Counted from the first letter of the stretch, positions 8,871 through 16,882 are shown. The stretch: 26,356 bases of DNA from an uncultured Clostridia bacterium (GCA_959602045.1 CAUGRT010000038.1:1-26356); one strand, 5' to 3'. Notes: generated by a model from the sequence alone, not told the origin. Numbers and translations: made by a program.

Positions 8871-10138
8871 TGAACGCCCTAAAAAACGTATTCCCCTTAT
8901 TTATCACCCTTTTTATCTGTACGTTAGACGGTTATTCGATGATGAATTACCGCTTGCCGGCGAAACGTGCCTACGGCTGCTTTGCGGCAGTGACCGTATT
9001 CTGTCTGGCGGTAAATTCCTATATCGCCATTCATCACGGAAGTCTGACATTGAGAAATGTGATCCTATTTACCATTGGTATCCCGTATTTTATCCTGATT
9101 CTGCTTATTACAAAGGATAAAATTTCGCAAACCGTCTTTAATTTCTGGCTATGGATTAACGTCTATGAAATTATCGCGAATTTTTCCGCATTTATCGACG
9201 ATTACACCCTACGGAATTATTATTTTCTGACAGCGATACGTTTCGCTCTTTTTTGCGGATATTTTGTTTTATATAATAAATATTTAAGAGCCAAGCACCA
9301 AAGCATTATGGCTCAGCTCAATGTGAATTGGTGGATTTTCTCGTTTATCCCCCTGTCTTTCACGGTGCTGATTTATCTTGTGAATTACTATTTTGAAGAT
9401 TCTCACGGACTCTCGCGAAATTATCCTATTTTACTGGTGATTCACCTCTTAATGCTGTCCGTCTATGTTTTGATTTTTTATACCTTTAAAACCGTACATG
9501 ACGCAATGGAGGGTGAAAAGTTAGCGCAAAGCATGAAGGATCAGATTGCCCTGCAAAAAAAGCAGCATGATTTTTATCTGCAAAAAACAGAAGCGGAACG
9601 AATTTTCCGTCATGACGCCCGGCATCGCGATACCATTTTGCTGAACTATCTGGAGGAGGGCAACGTGCAAAAGGCAAAGGACTTGCTTCACAGCGAGCTG
9701 ACCGAAATTCAAACCACCGCAACCGTGCAGCTTTGCGACAACCCGCTCATCAACGCGATCCTGTCGGAATATCGCACCAAAGCCCAAAGCCGGGGACTTG
9801 AATTTTCAGCCGAAATCCGGCTGCCGTATCCGCTGTCCTGCGATGAAGCGGAATTTTGTGTTATGCTGTCCAACCTTTTGGAAAACAGCCTTGACGCGGC
9901 AAAAAGCTATATTCAGCTGGAGATCAAACCTCTGAACCATCAGCTTTCGCTGAATATCAAAAACAACTATGACGGCACTCCGAAAAAAGATTCGGACGGC
10001 GGGTATCTGACTACCAAACAGCATGGTATGGGATTGGGTTTAAAAAGCGTGAATGCGATTCTGAAAAACAATCACGGCTTCTTGAAAATCAATGATGAGA
10101 ATGGGATTTTTAATGTTTTTGCCACCTTGAAAAATTAA
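8870..10138 (+). CDS. AgrC-like sensor histidine kinase (GHKL ATPase)
   Basis: A 422-residue kinase with six or so N-terminal membrane helices (to about residue 210), a short coiled-coil-like linker rich in K/Q/E, and an atypical H-box RIFRHDARHRD (probable phospho-His about 248). A GHKL ATPase domain follows, with N-box NLLENSLDAA (about 335-344) and G-box HGMGLGLKS (about 385-393). This is the architecture of AgrC/ComD/VirS-type peptide sensors. The GTG three bases earlier is possible, but GGAGG sits seven bases from the ATG and only four from the GTG. It overlaps the regulator stop as TGATG. No agrB, agrD or other peptide gene is in the window, so the signal is unknown. Confidence 0.93.
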   Translation: MNALKNVFPLFITLFICTLDGYSMMNYRLPAKRAYGCFAAVTVFCLAVNSYIAIHHGSLTLRNVILFTIGIPYFILILLITKDKISQTVFNFWLWINVYEIIANFSAFIDDYTLRNYYFLTAIRFALFCGYFVLYNKYLRAKHQSIMAQLNVNWWIFSFIPLSFTVLIYLVNYYFEDSHGLSRNYPILLVIHLLMLSVYVLIFYTFKTVHDAMEGEKLAQSMKDQIALQKKQHDFYLQKTEAERIFRHDARHRDTILLNYLEEGNVQKAKDLLHSELTEIQTTATVQLCDNPLINAILSEYRTKAQSRGLEFSAEIRLPYPLSCDEAEFCVMLSNLLENSLDAAKSYIQLEIKPLNHQLSLNIKNNYDGTPKKDSDGGYLTTKQHGMGLGLKSVNAILKNNHGFLKINDENGIFNVFATLKN

Positions 10139-10153
10139 GCAGAACTTCCTATA

Positions 10154-10177
10154 AGAGAGCGATGGCTCTCTTTTTTT
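10154..10177 (+). terminator. Terminator after the kinase gene
   Basis: AGAGAGC, loop GATG, then GCTCTCT running into seven Ts. It lies 15 nt after the kinase stop and separates the two-component operon from the SLH genes, so the SLH genes need their own promoter. Confidence 0.93.
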
Positions 10178-10178
10178 A

Positions 10179-10211
10179 TGCAAATTATGACGATTTTCTG
10201 CAAGTTATGAC
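10179..10211 (+). promoter_or_regulatory. Candidate LytTR-type operator (direct repeat, 20-nt period)
   Basis: Two 13-mers, TGCAAATTATGAC and TGCAAGTTATGAC, differ at one base and begin 20 nt apart. The second ends seven bases before the -35 of the SLH-CAP promoter. Tandem sites about two helical turns apart and next to a -35 are how LytTR activators usually sit; the half-sites match the published LytTR consensus only in part. The adjacent LytTR regulator is the natural candidate. Confidence 0.5.
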
Positions 10212-10218
10212 AACCCCC

Positions 10219-10247
10219 TTGAAAATCACGTTCGAATTTTATAAAAT
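10219..10247 (+). promoter_or_regulatory. Promoter of the SLH-CAP gene
   Basis: TTGAAA, 17 nt, TAAAAT. This is weaker than the other promoters in the window, which suits activation by a factor bound just upstream. It predicts a leader of about 175 nt holding a palindromic repeat element. Confidence 0.7.
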
Positions 10248-10285
10248 GAATTGAACTGAGTGATTGTAAAATATAGATTTGGTCG

Positions 10286-10378
10286 GAACTTTTATCTGTT
10301 TTTCATTCTGCGGAGGCGAGTTCCGCGCATCGTAGCGGATGTTTGAGCCGCAGTGGAATGAAAAACAGATAAAAGTTC
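10286..10378 (+). repeat. Palindromic element, copy 1 (core on plus strand)
   Basis: The two 23-nt arms are perfectly complementary. The outer 13 nt begin GAACTTTTATCTG and are specific to this site; the inner part is TTTTTCATTC. The core reads AGGCGAGTTCC, GCGCATCGTA, GCGGATGTTTGAGCCGC and lacks a TACTC present in copies 2, 3 and 5. The core folds as GGC...GCC around a TCCGC/GCGGA hairpin. It lies in the untranslated leader of the SLH-CAP gene. A further outer pair, GATTGTA/TACAATC, flanks it. Confidence 0.93.
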
Positions 10379-10429
10379 ATTCTACAATCTTCAAATTCTG
10401 ATTCGTATATATAAAGGAGCAATGCTATA

Positions 10430-12832
10430 ATGAAAAAAATCTTAGCAAGTATTCTTGCGGTGGCATGTGTACTTGTTTCCGCGGCAGTGCCGATGCCGGA
10501 GAATACTGTGGCTGCCGATGGTTTTGTGATTGAGCAAGACGCGCAAACTGCCATGGAGAAAAACAAGACGGCAGTCTTGGCGGCTTTGGATGCCACAAAC
10601 ATCACCAATGAAACCACCAGAGAGGATATTGAAGATATTATCATGGGCGCGTGTGATTATTCAACGAACCAATACGTTGGCGCCGGTTTCGAGATGGTTG
10701 ATTTCAAACAAATTCGTGCAACCGAAACCAAATCCGGTTCCATCAGCGCAGCGGTGATCTTATCCCAGGACGATGGCGAGGTTGCATTTGCAATCAAAAA
10801 GACCATTCCTGCGCTGAGCGGCAGCAGTGATACAAACACCTCCGCCGCCCTTACTGAGCAGGAAGTGAAAAAAATCCTTTCCGAAGCTCTCGGAAAAGCG
10901 AAAGTATCCAACGGAACGACTAAGAATGATATTGCCGCTGTAATCGACAAGACCGATTTAGAGGGAATTGCCGTTTTAATCGAGGAATTTAAGGTGGCAG
11001 AAGCTTCACAAAGCACACAGGGCAGCATTGACATGAAATGCACCATCACACTTGCGGACAACACAGAAATCCCCTTTGAATATCAATGGACGCTCGACAC
11101 ATTGACCCCCGGGCAGACAACTACTAATGTAAAGCAGGAGCTGGAAAAGGCATCAAAAGCCATCAGCGATGCCATATGGACGTTTGAGGTTTCCAATGAT
11201 ACCACACCGAACGATATTCTGAATATGGCAAAAAATGCAATCGGCTCGGACAGCTCCGTTACGGTTACGCTTGACAGCAACGATTTTTCGCTGATTCCAT
11301 CCACCACGACCCTCAACGGAACCCTTTCGGCAACGCTCACGCTCGAATGTGAGGGTCAGATCAAACGCTGCCCGATCGGAAAAACCGTTTCAGAGGTTGT
11401 CACAGAAAACTCAACCAAAATTGATGAAGACAGAAGTGCGATGAGCCATGCAATACGGTCAATGACCCATGATAACAAACTCACAAAAGAGTCAATGCTG
11501 CAAACCGCTCTTTCCGCATCGAAAAACGGTTCAACCGCAGAGTGGAAAAGCTTCATAAAAAAAGAAGCGACCTTCCAGGAGGCAGGCGCAATTTCCGGAG
11601 AACTGATCCTTACATTCAATGAGGAAACCAGAGTTATGGAAATCCACGAAACTCTGCCAAAGCTTGTCCGCAAAATGCCGACCGACAAAATCTCCGTCAA
11701 TGCTGAGGAATGGGAGGTTTTGCGTCTGGTGAATGTCGAGCGCGCTCAAGCGAATGACTATCTGCTGACGATGGCAGCGCCACTTCAAGACGCATGCAAT
11801 ATTCGTGAACGGGAAATCAGCACAGTATTCTCCCACACCCGACCGGACGGAGCGAAGTTCAACACTGCTATTTCAAGCTCCTTTAAAACTGCCGGCGCAG
11901 GAGAAAATATTTATCAGTGCAGCACCGGCTACGCCAATGCGCAGCGTGCGATGGTTGCATGGATGGACAGTACCGGACACCGCGAGAATATCTTAAGATC
12001 AAATTACGATTATCTCGGTGTTGGCTTAACCAACACAGACGCTGTTCAGATTTTCGCCGCATGGAAATCACCGATTGTTTCGGTTACGACCAGTGCCGGA
12101 ACAATGCAGTTTGAGGACGAAGATGCCATGCAGAAAGAATATCTGATCTGCACCTCCGACGATGGTGTGGAAACGTATATGCCGCTGGATGTGTCATACA
12201 TGAAGAAATCCGGAAATGAATATACAGTCAAACTCCAAACAAACGAGAATGTTGTTCTCACAGTAAACGCTGACGAAAAAACCGCTCAAAATAACGACAG
12301 TGTTTCAACCAACAATTCAGTATCTTTCGCAGATGTAAGCTCTGACGCTTATTATGCGCAAGCCGTAGAATGGGCGGTAAATAAAAAGATTACGGCAGGA
12401 ACCTCCGCTACGACATTTTCGCCGGATGATACCTGCACACGCGCACAAATCTTAACGTTCTTATGGCGTGCGGTAGGCTCACCGAAAGCCACGGCTGCCA
12501 ATCCGTTTAAGGATGTAAGCGAAAATGATTACTATTATGACGCGGCAATCTGGGCAAGTGAAAAGGGCATGATCACCGGCGATTCATTCAAAGGCGATAC
12601 GCCGTGTACCCGTGCAGCTACCGTCACCTATCTATGGCAAAATGCTGGCAGTCCGGATACTTTCGGAACGAACCGCTTCGACGATGTTCCGGTAAGCTCC
12701 GATTATGTCCCGGCAATCAATTGGGCGTTGGCGAACGGCGTTACCAGCGGAACCTCCGCCGACACGTTCTCACCGCTCGCTGTTTGCAGCAGAGGACAAA
12801 TCGTAACTTTCTTAAAGAGAGCGATTCAGTAA
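10430..12832 (+). CDS. Secreted SLH-anchored CAP-domain protein with four N-terminal repeats
   Basis: An 800-residue exported protein: signal peptide (1-28, ending near VAA), then four related units of about 75-85 residues (about 45-129, 148-225, 243-320, 337-411). A CAP/SCP-PR1 domain follows (about 425-545) with H469 in FSHTRPDG, E492 in GENI and H517 in GHRENIL. Then come a short beta-rich segment and three SLH domains (about 633-683, 692-740, 749-798) that anchor it to cell-wall polymers. Each N-terminal unit has a helix, an N-D/E-T-T..DI motif, a strand and a GSI.......TL pattern; I know no name for it. AAAGGAG precedes the ATG by 10 nt. Paralogue of the next gene. The role of CAP domains in bacteria is unsettled. 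Confidence 0.93.
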   Translation: MKKILASILAVACVLVSAAVPMPENTVAADGFVIEQDAQTAMEKNKTAVLAALDATNITNETTREDIEDIIMGACDYSTNQYVGAGFEMVDFKQIRATETKSGSISAAVILSQDDGEVAFAIKKTIPALSGSSDTNTSAALTEQEVKKILSEALGKAKVSNGTTKNDIAAVIDKTDLEGIAVLIEEFKVAEASQSTQGSIDMKCTITLADNTEIPFEYQWTLDTLTPGQTTTNVKQELEKASKAISDAIWTFEVSNDTTPNDILNMAKNAIGSDSSVTVTLDSNDFSLIPSTTTLNGTLSATLTLECEGQIKRCPIGKTVSEVVTENSTKIDEDRSAMSHAIRSMTHDNKLTKESMLQTALSASKNGSTAEWKSFIKKEATFQEAGAISGELILTFNEETRVMEIHETLPKLVRKMPTDKISVNAEEWEVLRLVNVERAQANDYLLTMAAPLQDACNIREREISTVFSHTRPDGAKFNTAISSSFKTAGAGENIYQCSTGYANAQRAMVAWMDSTGHRENILRSNYDYLGVGLTNTDAVQIFAAWKSPIVSVTTSAGTMQFEDEDAMQKEYLICTSDDGVETYMPLDVSYMKKSGNEYTVKLQTNENVVLTVNADEKTAQNNDSVSTNNSVSFADVSSDAYYAQAVEWAVNKKITAGTSATTFSPDDTCTRAQILTFLWRAVGSPKATAANPFKDVSENDYYYDAAIWASEKGMITGDSFKGDTPCTRAATVTYLWQNAGSPDTFGTNRFDDVPVSSDYVPAINWALANGVTSGTSADTFSPLAVCSRGQIVTFLKRAIQ

Positions 12833-12967
12833 TATCATAATTGGCTATAAGCGGCTGTAAAACGAAATCTCTCATCGGATTACCGCCGCCTATAATATAA
12901 AAAAATAATCTGATCGGCTGTCTTGTCCGATCAGTTGCCGTCATAAGCGGCAGAATGGAGGAATTTT
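12833..12967 (+). other. Gap between the two SLH genes with foldbacks but no clear promoter
   Basis: Contains a perfect 8-bp hairpin CTGATCGG/CCGATCAG with a 9-nt loop (12910-12934), then TGCCG/CGGCA with a 7-nt loop just before the GGAGG of the next gene. A weaker TATAAGCGGC/GCCGCCTATA pairing lies upstream. None has a U-tract, and the TATAAT at 12891 has no matching -35. Read-through from the first SLH gene, with RNA processing or partial attenuation here, is the simplest reading. Confidence 0.5.
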
Positions 12968-14299
12968 ATGAACAAGAAAATCTTAAGCGTATTTCTGGCA
13001 TTATGCACCACCCTTTCGATGGCGTCCGGTGCGGTAATGGCTGCCGAGCACAGCGAAGCGACCGTCACTGCACTCGCTGCAAGCAAAGTGGATGAATCGA
13101 CAGAAATCAAAAACGCAATGGCGGCAATCAAAGCCGGAAAAGATACCGCACCGGTTCATAACGATATGACCGCGGACGGCTTTTTAAAGGTAATGACCGC
13201 ACTGCTTCCGGAGGGAAGTTCGGTAACACTGTCCTTTGACAAAGAATCCGATTATCGGATTTGGAATACATCCAGTACAAAAGCTGGCAGCATCTTCGCA
13301 AACATTTTGTTTACCTGCGGAGTTTATACACAGCACGAGATGTACGACATCACCATCCCCATGCTCACCGGCGATGAAGCGGGAGCCAATGCCGACAATG
13401 AGAAGCTCGATGAGGATGCGGCAGCGGTAAGCTCGCGCATGAAGTTTCTCAGCGTGAATAACGATTCCACTAAGGAAGAGATGCTGGAAATGGCACGCGA
13501 GGTTATTAAGAACGGCTCAACCGTTGAATGGGAAGATGATTTCGAGAAAGTGGATTCCACATCAACCGCAATGGGTTCCATCAAAGGAACACTTAAATTA
13601 ACACTCAATTCCGTGTCAAAAACGGTTGAGGTCAGCAAGCTCATCCGACTGGATATTCCGGAGAATCAAAACATTCCCCGAAGCACACCGCAGCCAAAGA
13701 CGACACAGGCTCCGGAAAGCACAACAACTCCCGAACCGACAGCTCAGCCCGAAAACACACCGGCTCCGACAGCCGAAGCTACTCCGGGCTTTACCGATGT
13801 AAGCGATGACGCTTACTATGCCGAAGCGGTCAATTGGGCAGTCGAGAATAAGATTACGGCAGGAACCTCCGCTACAACGTTCTCGCCGGACGACACCTGC
13901 ACACGCGCACAAATCTTAACATTCTTATGGCGCGCAGTGGGTTCACCTGAAGCTACAGCAGCAAACCCGTTCAGCGATGTAGACGAAAATGCATATTACT
14001 ACGACGCAGCAATCTGGGCAAGCGAAAAAGGCATGGTTACGGGAAGTACCTTTGAGGGCGATACCCCTTGTACCCGTTCCTCAACCGTTACATACTTATG
14101 GAAAAATGCCGGTGCTCCGGAACAACCCGATCTTGAGATGTGGTTCGATGATGTAGCTGAGGACGCTGAGTATGCGCAGGCGGTTGCATGGGCATTAGAT
14201 TACGATGTAACAAGCGGCACATCCGAAACCACTTTCTCACCGGATAACACCTGCACACGCGGTCAGATCGTAACATTCCTGAACCGTGCTATCCAGTAA
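12968..14299 (+). CDS. Secreted SLH-domain protein sharing the N-terminal repeat of its neighbour
   Basis: A 443-residue exported protein: signal peptide (1-26, ending AMAA), two repeat units like those of the upstream protein (about 48-133 and 154-229), a Thr/Pro/Glu-rich linker (about 236-273), then three SLH domains (274-324, 333-381, 391-441). The second unit (NNDSTKEEML, STVEW, AMGSIKGTLKLTL) shows the repeat consensus best. The first SLH domain is nearly identical to that of the neighbour, and the two are clearly tandem paralogues; this one has no CAP domain. GGAGG lies six bases before the ATG. It is probably a surface-layer or wall-associated protein; no enzymatic domain is visible. 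Confidence 0.92.
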   Translation: MNKKILSVFLALCTTLSMASGAVMAAEHSEATVTALAASKVDESTEIKNAMAAIKAGKDTAPVHNDMTADGFLKVMTALLPEGSSVTLSFDKESDYRIWNTSSTKAGSIFANILFTCGVYTQHEMYDITIPMLTGDEAGANADNEKLDEDAAAVSSRMKFLSVNNDSTKEEMLEMAREVIKNGSTVEWEDDFEKVDSTSTAMGSIKGTLKLTLNSVSKTVEVSKLIRLDIPENQNIPRSTPQPKTTQAPESTTTPEPTAQPENTPAPTAEATPGFTDVSDDAYYAEAVNWAVENKITAGTSATTFSPDDTCTRAQILTFLWRAVGSPEATAANPFSDVDENAYYYDAAIWASEKGMVTGSTFEGDTPCTRSSTVTYLWKNAGAPEQPDLEMWFDDVAEDAEYAQAVAWALDYDVTSGTSETTFSPDNTCTRGQIVTFLNRAIQ

Positions 14300-14346
14300 A
14301 AAACGTAAAATAGTGAAACAGTAGAATAACGAACTAAATCCGTAAA

Positions 14347-14516
14347 GCTATCTTCAAAAAAAGCTGTAGAAAAGCAAATTGACTGTATATGTACTTGCGC
14401 ATGGGTTTGCAAAATATTGTAGGCTTTGGTGTCCCTATAACCCCTCAATCCTGCAAACCCGTCCGGCAAGAGAACGATACTCTCCTATCAGTTTGCCTCT
14501 ACAGCTTTTTTATAGC
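14347..14516 (+). ncRNA. Candidate structured RNA: 170-nt multi-helix foldback
   Basis: Nested complementary segments: GCTAT/ATAGC, AAAAAAGCTGTAGA/TCTACAGCTTTTTT (14 bp), GCAAATTGA/TCAGTTTGC, CTTGC/GCAAG and GGGTTTGCA/TGCAAACCC. They leave an internal loop with a small AGAG/CTCT hairpin on its 3' side and an apical region of 40 nt. The one non-Watson-Crick pair is U-G on the plus strand (A-C on minus), and the closing helix ends in a U-run, so the plus strand is favoured. The shape recalls 6S RNA, but I recognise no sequence signature of it. No clear promoter was found, so it could also be a 3' UTR element of the SLH gene or a palindromic repeat. Confidence 0.45.
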
Positions 14517-14592
14517 AATCAATACTCACACACTTGCACCGCCGTACATTCCGTTCAGCACACGGCAGTTCAATTCCAAATGAATTATCGCA

Positions 14593-14628
14593 CAAAAAAA
14601 ACCGTTCAAATCCGTTTGAACGGTTTTT
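14593..14628 (-). terminator. Terminator of rpsT
   Basis: Perfect 11-bp stem AACCGTTCAAA/TTTGAACGGTT with a TCCG loop on the plus strand. It is followed on the minus strand by eight Us, and the plus strand also ends in a short U-run. It therefore stops rpsT and may also stop transcripts coming from the SLH side. Confidence 0.93.
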
Positions 14629-14634
14629 GTGTTT

Positions 14635-14898
14635 TTACGCAAGCTTTGCGAGCTTTAATGCTAACTGTGACTTCTTTCTTGCAGCAGCATTCTTATGCAG
14701 GATTCCCTGCTTAACGCCACGGTCTAACTTCTTAACTGCATCGTTAAATAAAACCTTTGCGTTATCCTTATCTGCCGCTGTAACTGCTTCTTCAAATTTC
14801 TTTATAGCAGTCTTAAGCGCAGTCTTATGCATTTGGTTGATCAAAGTTTTCTTCTTTGAAACCAAAACACGCTTTTTTGCCGACTTAATATTTGGCAT
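14635..14898 (-). CDS. rpsT: 30S ribosomal protein S20
   Basis: An 87-residue, very basic, helical protein that binds 16S rRNA in the small subunit. The start MPNIKSAKKRV and the pattern IKKFEEAV, LFNDAVKKLDRGVKQGILHKNAAARKKSQLALKL are those of S20, at the usual length. GGAGG lies upstream of the ATG, with AAAGGA directly before it. It has its own promoter and terminator, so it is transcribed alone, separate from recO upstream. Confidence 0.98.
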   Translation of the reverse strand: MPNIKSAKKRVLVSKKKTLINQMHKTALKTAIKKFEEAVTAADKDNAKVLFNDAVKKLDRGVKQGILHKNAAARKKSQLALKLAKLA

Positions 14899-14939
14899 TC
14901 CTTTTACACCTCCACAAGTTTAATCTATAACACTACAAT

Positions 14940-14968
14940 ATTATACACTATTTCATCAATAAATGCAA
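14940..14968 (-). promoter_or_regulatory. Promoter of rpsT
   Basis: On the minus strand TTGCAT, 17 nt, TATAAT, giving a leader of about 35 nt that ends in GGAGG. Fits a highly expressed ribosomal protein gene. Confidence 0.85.
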
Positions 14969-15055
14969 GTGTTTTTTCTCATCTTTTTTATTTTTTTTAA
15001 ACTGGTCTATAAGACCGAATATTTTCGTTCACTTTTTTATGTAATGTTACCATAG

Positions 15056-15793
15056 TCACATGTCTTTTATCCGTTTATAATAATCCAGGCTGCTGAAGGA
15101 TTTGTCGATATGCGTCAGCAGATACCGCTCCGCCAGTCTGCCCAGCTCCTCGAACAGCATTTCATTCCCGGTAAATGAAAACAGCCGCTTATCCTCCGCC
15201 GTAATGATGTAGTGCATTGCCTTATAGACCCCAACGCTGACGGGAATACTGTTTTTTCCATGACAGCCGGGACAAACCATACTGCCCCGATCCGGATCAA
15301 ACGCGTCCGTATCCTCCCGTCCGCAGCCGCAAACGCCGAGATTCGGCATATATCCCTCCAATGCCATCAACCGCAGCTCATAGACCGCTTTCACCTTATC
15401 CGGCTGCTCGTCCCGATAGGCAAGCGCATAGATCGTATTCAACAGCGTTTTCAGCAGACGCTCGTCCGGATTATTGCCCCCCAGCATCGCATACGTAATA
15501 TCTGCCAGGTACGCACATAGTGACAGCTTGACAATATCCTCCGTAATCGGCAAAAAAGCCTCTGTGACATTGATACTGTTGACGTTGGCAAAGTCACGGT
15601 TGGAAAGATACAGCTCAAATTCGCCAAAACACAAAAACTGACTCAAAGCGGCAGAATTTTTCTTCTGCCGCTTTGCACCATAGCTTACTGCGCTGATAAT
15701 CCCATAATTCGGTGTGAAAATACTGAGCCGCCGATTTCCCTCGCCGTAATCATTTTGTTTAATTATAAGACCTTGTTCTCTGACGGTTCCCAT
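15056..15793 (-). CDS. recO: DNA repair protein RecO
   Basis: Recombination mediator that, with RecR and RecF, loads RecA on SSB-coated gaps. The 245 residues begin MGTVREQGLIIKQNDYGEGNR, an OB-fold start typical of RecO. The zinc-binding cluster C155-x-C157 and C174-x-x-C177 is present, as in Firmicutes RecO, and the length is normal. The start overlaps the end of the small yqzL gene by 31 nt, so translation is probably coupled. It is the last gene of the yqfC-to-recO cluster; only a weak stem (GGTCT/AGACC without a good U-tract) follows the stop. Confidence 0.96.
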   Translation of the reverse strand: MGTVREQGLIIKQNDYGEGNRRLSIFTPNYGIISAVSYGAKRQKKNSAALSQFLCFGEFELYLSNRDFANVNSINVTEAFLPITEDIVKLSLCAYLADITYAMLGGNNPDERLLKTLLNTIYALAYRDEQPDKVKAVYELRLMALEGYMPNLGVCGCGREDTDAFDPDRGSMVCPGCHGKNSIPVSVGVYKAMHYIITAEDKRLFSFTGNEMLFEELGRLAERYLLTHIDKSFSSLDYYKRIKDM

Positions 15794-15903
15794 CTCTTCC
15801 CATCCGCTTCCTGTTTTTTTTCGCTGATTGATTTATACAGAAGATATGCATCAATATCCCCCGTTTCAATAAATGCGTTCCATGAAATACTGATCAGTTC
15901 CAT
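15763..15903 (-). CDS. yqzL: YqzL-family small protein
   Basis: A 46-residue reading frame beginning MELISISWNAFIETGDIDAYLLYKSI, with the features of B. subtilis YqzL: an early Ser-Trp, F..TG..DAYLL.K, and a charged tail. It also has the YqzL position between era and recO. The function is unknown. It overlaps the recO start by 31 nt. The ribosome binding site is poor for the ATG used (GGGAG is 15 nt away); an in-frame GTG four codons upstream is possible but too close to that same GGGAG. The match of position, length and sequence makes the gene convincing despite its size. Confidence 0.85.
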   Translation of the reverse strand: MELISISWNAFIETGDIDAYLLYKSISEKKQEADGKRWEPSENKVL

Positions 15904-15985
15904 GATGATAACCACTAACTCCCTTCAGTGAAACTACTATTAGTTTGAGTTGATTGGTCATTCGTTATACTGTCACTATTTTCTT

Positions 15986-16882
15986 TTACTCCGCCTGCGT
16001 ATAGCCGAAATTCTTAATCAGAAAATCGCTGTTTCTCCAATCGGTTTTAATCTTTACCCATAATTCCAGATAAACCTTCTTCTCCAGCATTTTCTCAATA
16101 TCGCCGCGCGCAAGACTTCCGATTTTCTTGAGCATTTCACCGTTTTTCCCGATAATAATCCCCTTATGACTTGCTTTTTCGCAGTAAATTGTTGCGTAAA
16201 TATTCGTGATTTTATCCTTTTCCTGCATCTTTGTAATTTCAATCGCTACACCGTGCGGAACCTCCTTTTGCAGGAGCCACAGCATCTTTTCACGGATGAT
16301 TTCCGCCGCAATCTGCTTTTCCGGCTGGTCGGTTACCATTTCCTCATCATAGAACTGCGGGCCGTCCTCCAGATATTCCTTGATATTGTTCAGCAAAATT
16401 TCCACACCATCACCCGTTTTTGCGCTGATCGGCACAATCGCCGCAAATTCATGCATACTGGAATAATCCGCAATCATCGGAAGCAGCTGCTCTTTCCTCA
16501 CCTCGTCAATTTTATTCATAACCAAAATACACGGCAAGCCCGTTTTGTCAATATTTTTCGCAATCTCACGCTCTGTATCATGGATTTTCTTGCTCGCGTC
16601 CACAACAAACAGCAAGACATCCGTTTCTTTCATGCTTTCGTTCGCTACGTTTACCATAAACTCATCCAGCTTATTATGCGGCTTGTGAATCCCCGGCGTA
16701 TCCGTGAAAATAATTTGCTCCTCATCCGTTGTGTAAATCGCCAGGATTTTATTTCTTGTTGTCTGGGGCTTTTCCGAAATAATTGCAATCTTCTGTCCCG
16801 CAATTTGATTTAATAATGTCGATTTTCCGACATTCGGCATACCGATAATTGCCGCAAAGCCCGATTTAAAGTTCTGTATCAT
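15986..16882 (-). CDS. era: GTPase Era
   Basis: Essential GTPase that binds the 3' end of 16S rRNA in 30S assembly. The 298 residues contain G1 GMPNVGKS (14-21), G3 DTPG (61-64), G4 NKID (123-126), G5 SAKTG (153-157) and a C-terminal KH domain with GIIIGKNG (241-248). The frame extends to a TTG 13 codons upstream, but the ATG giving MIQNFKSGFAAIIG matches the family start, with AAAGGAAA in front at a rather long spacing. It follows dgkA after an unusually long 455-nt gap holding two palindromic elements, and precedes yqzL. Confidence 0.97.
   Translation of the reverse strand: MIQNFKSGFAAIIGMPNVGKSTLLNQIAGQKIAIISEKPQTTRNKILAIYTTDEEQIIFTDTPGIHKPHNKLDEFMVNVANESMKETDVLLFVVDASKKIHDTEREIAKNIDKTGLPCILVMNKIDEVRKEQLLPMIADYSSMHEFAAIVPISAKTGDGVEILLNNIKEYLEDGPQFYDEEMVTDQPEKQIAAEIIREKMLWLLQKEVPHGVAIEITKMQEKDKITNIYATIYCEKASHKGIIIGKNGEMLKKIGSLARGDIEKMLEKKVYLELWVKIKTDWRNSDFLIKNFGYTQAE

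Noticed and set aside
8169..10138. A complete agr-like quorum system
   Set aside because: Kinase and regulator are of that class, but no AgrB-like protease or precursor peptide gene is in the window, and short frames nearby have no peptide-like features.
12891..12896. TATAAT as a promoter for the second SLH gene
   Set aside because: No -35 at an acceptable spacing and no extended -10; most likely chance in AT-rich DNA.
15001..15055. Terminator after recO (GGTCT-TAT-AGACC)
   Set aside because: The stem is five base pairs and is not followed by a good U-tract on the minus strand, so it is not called.
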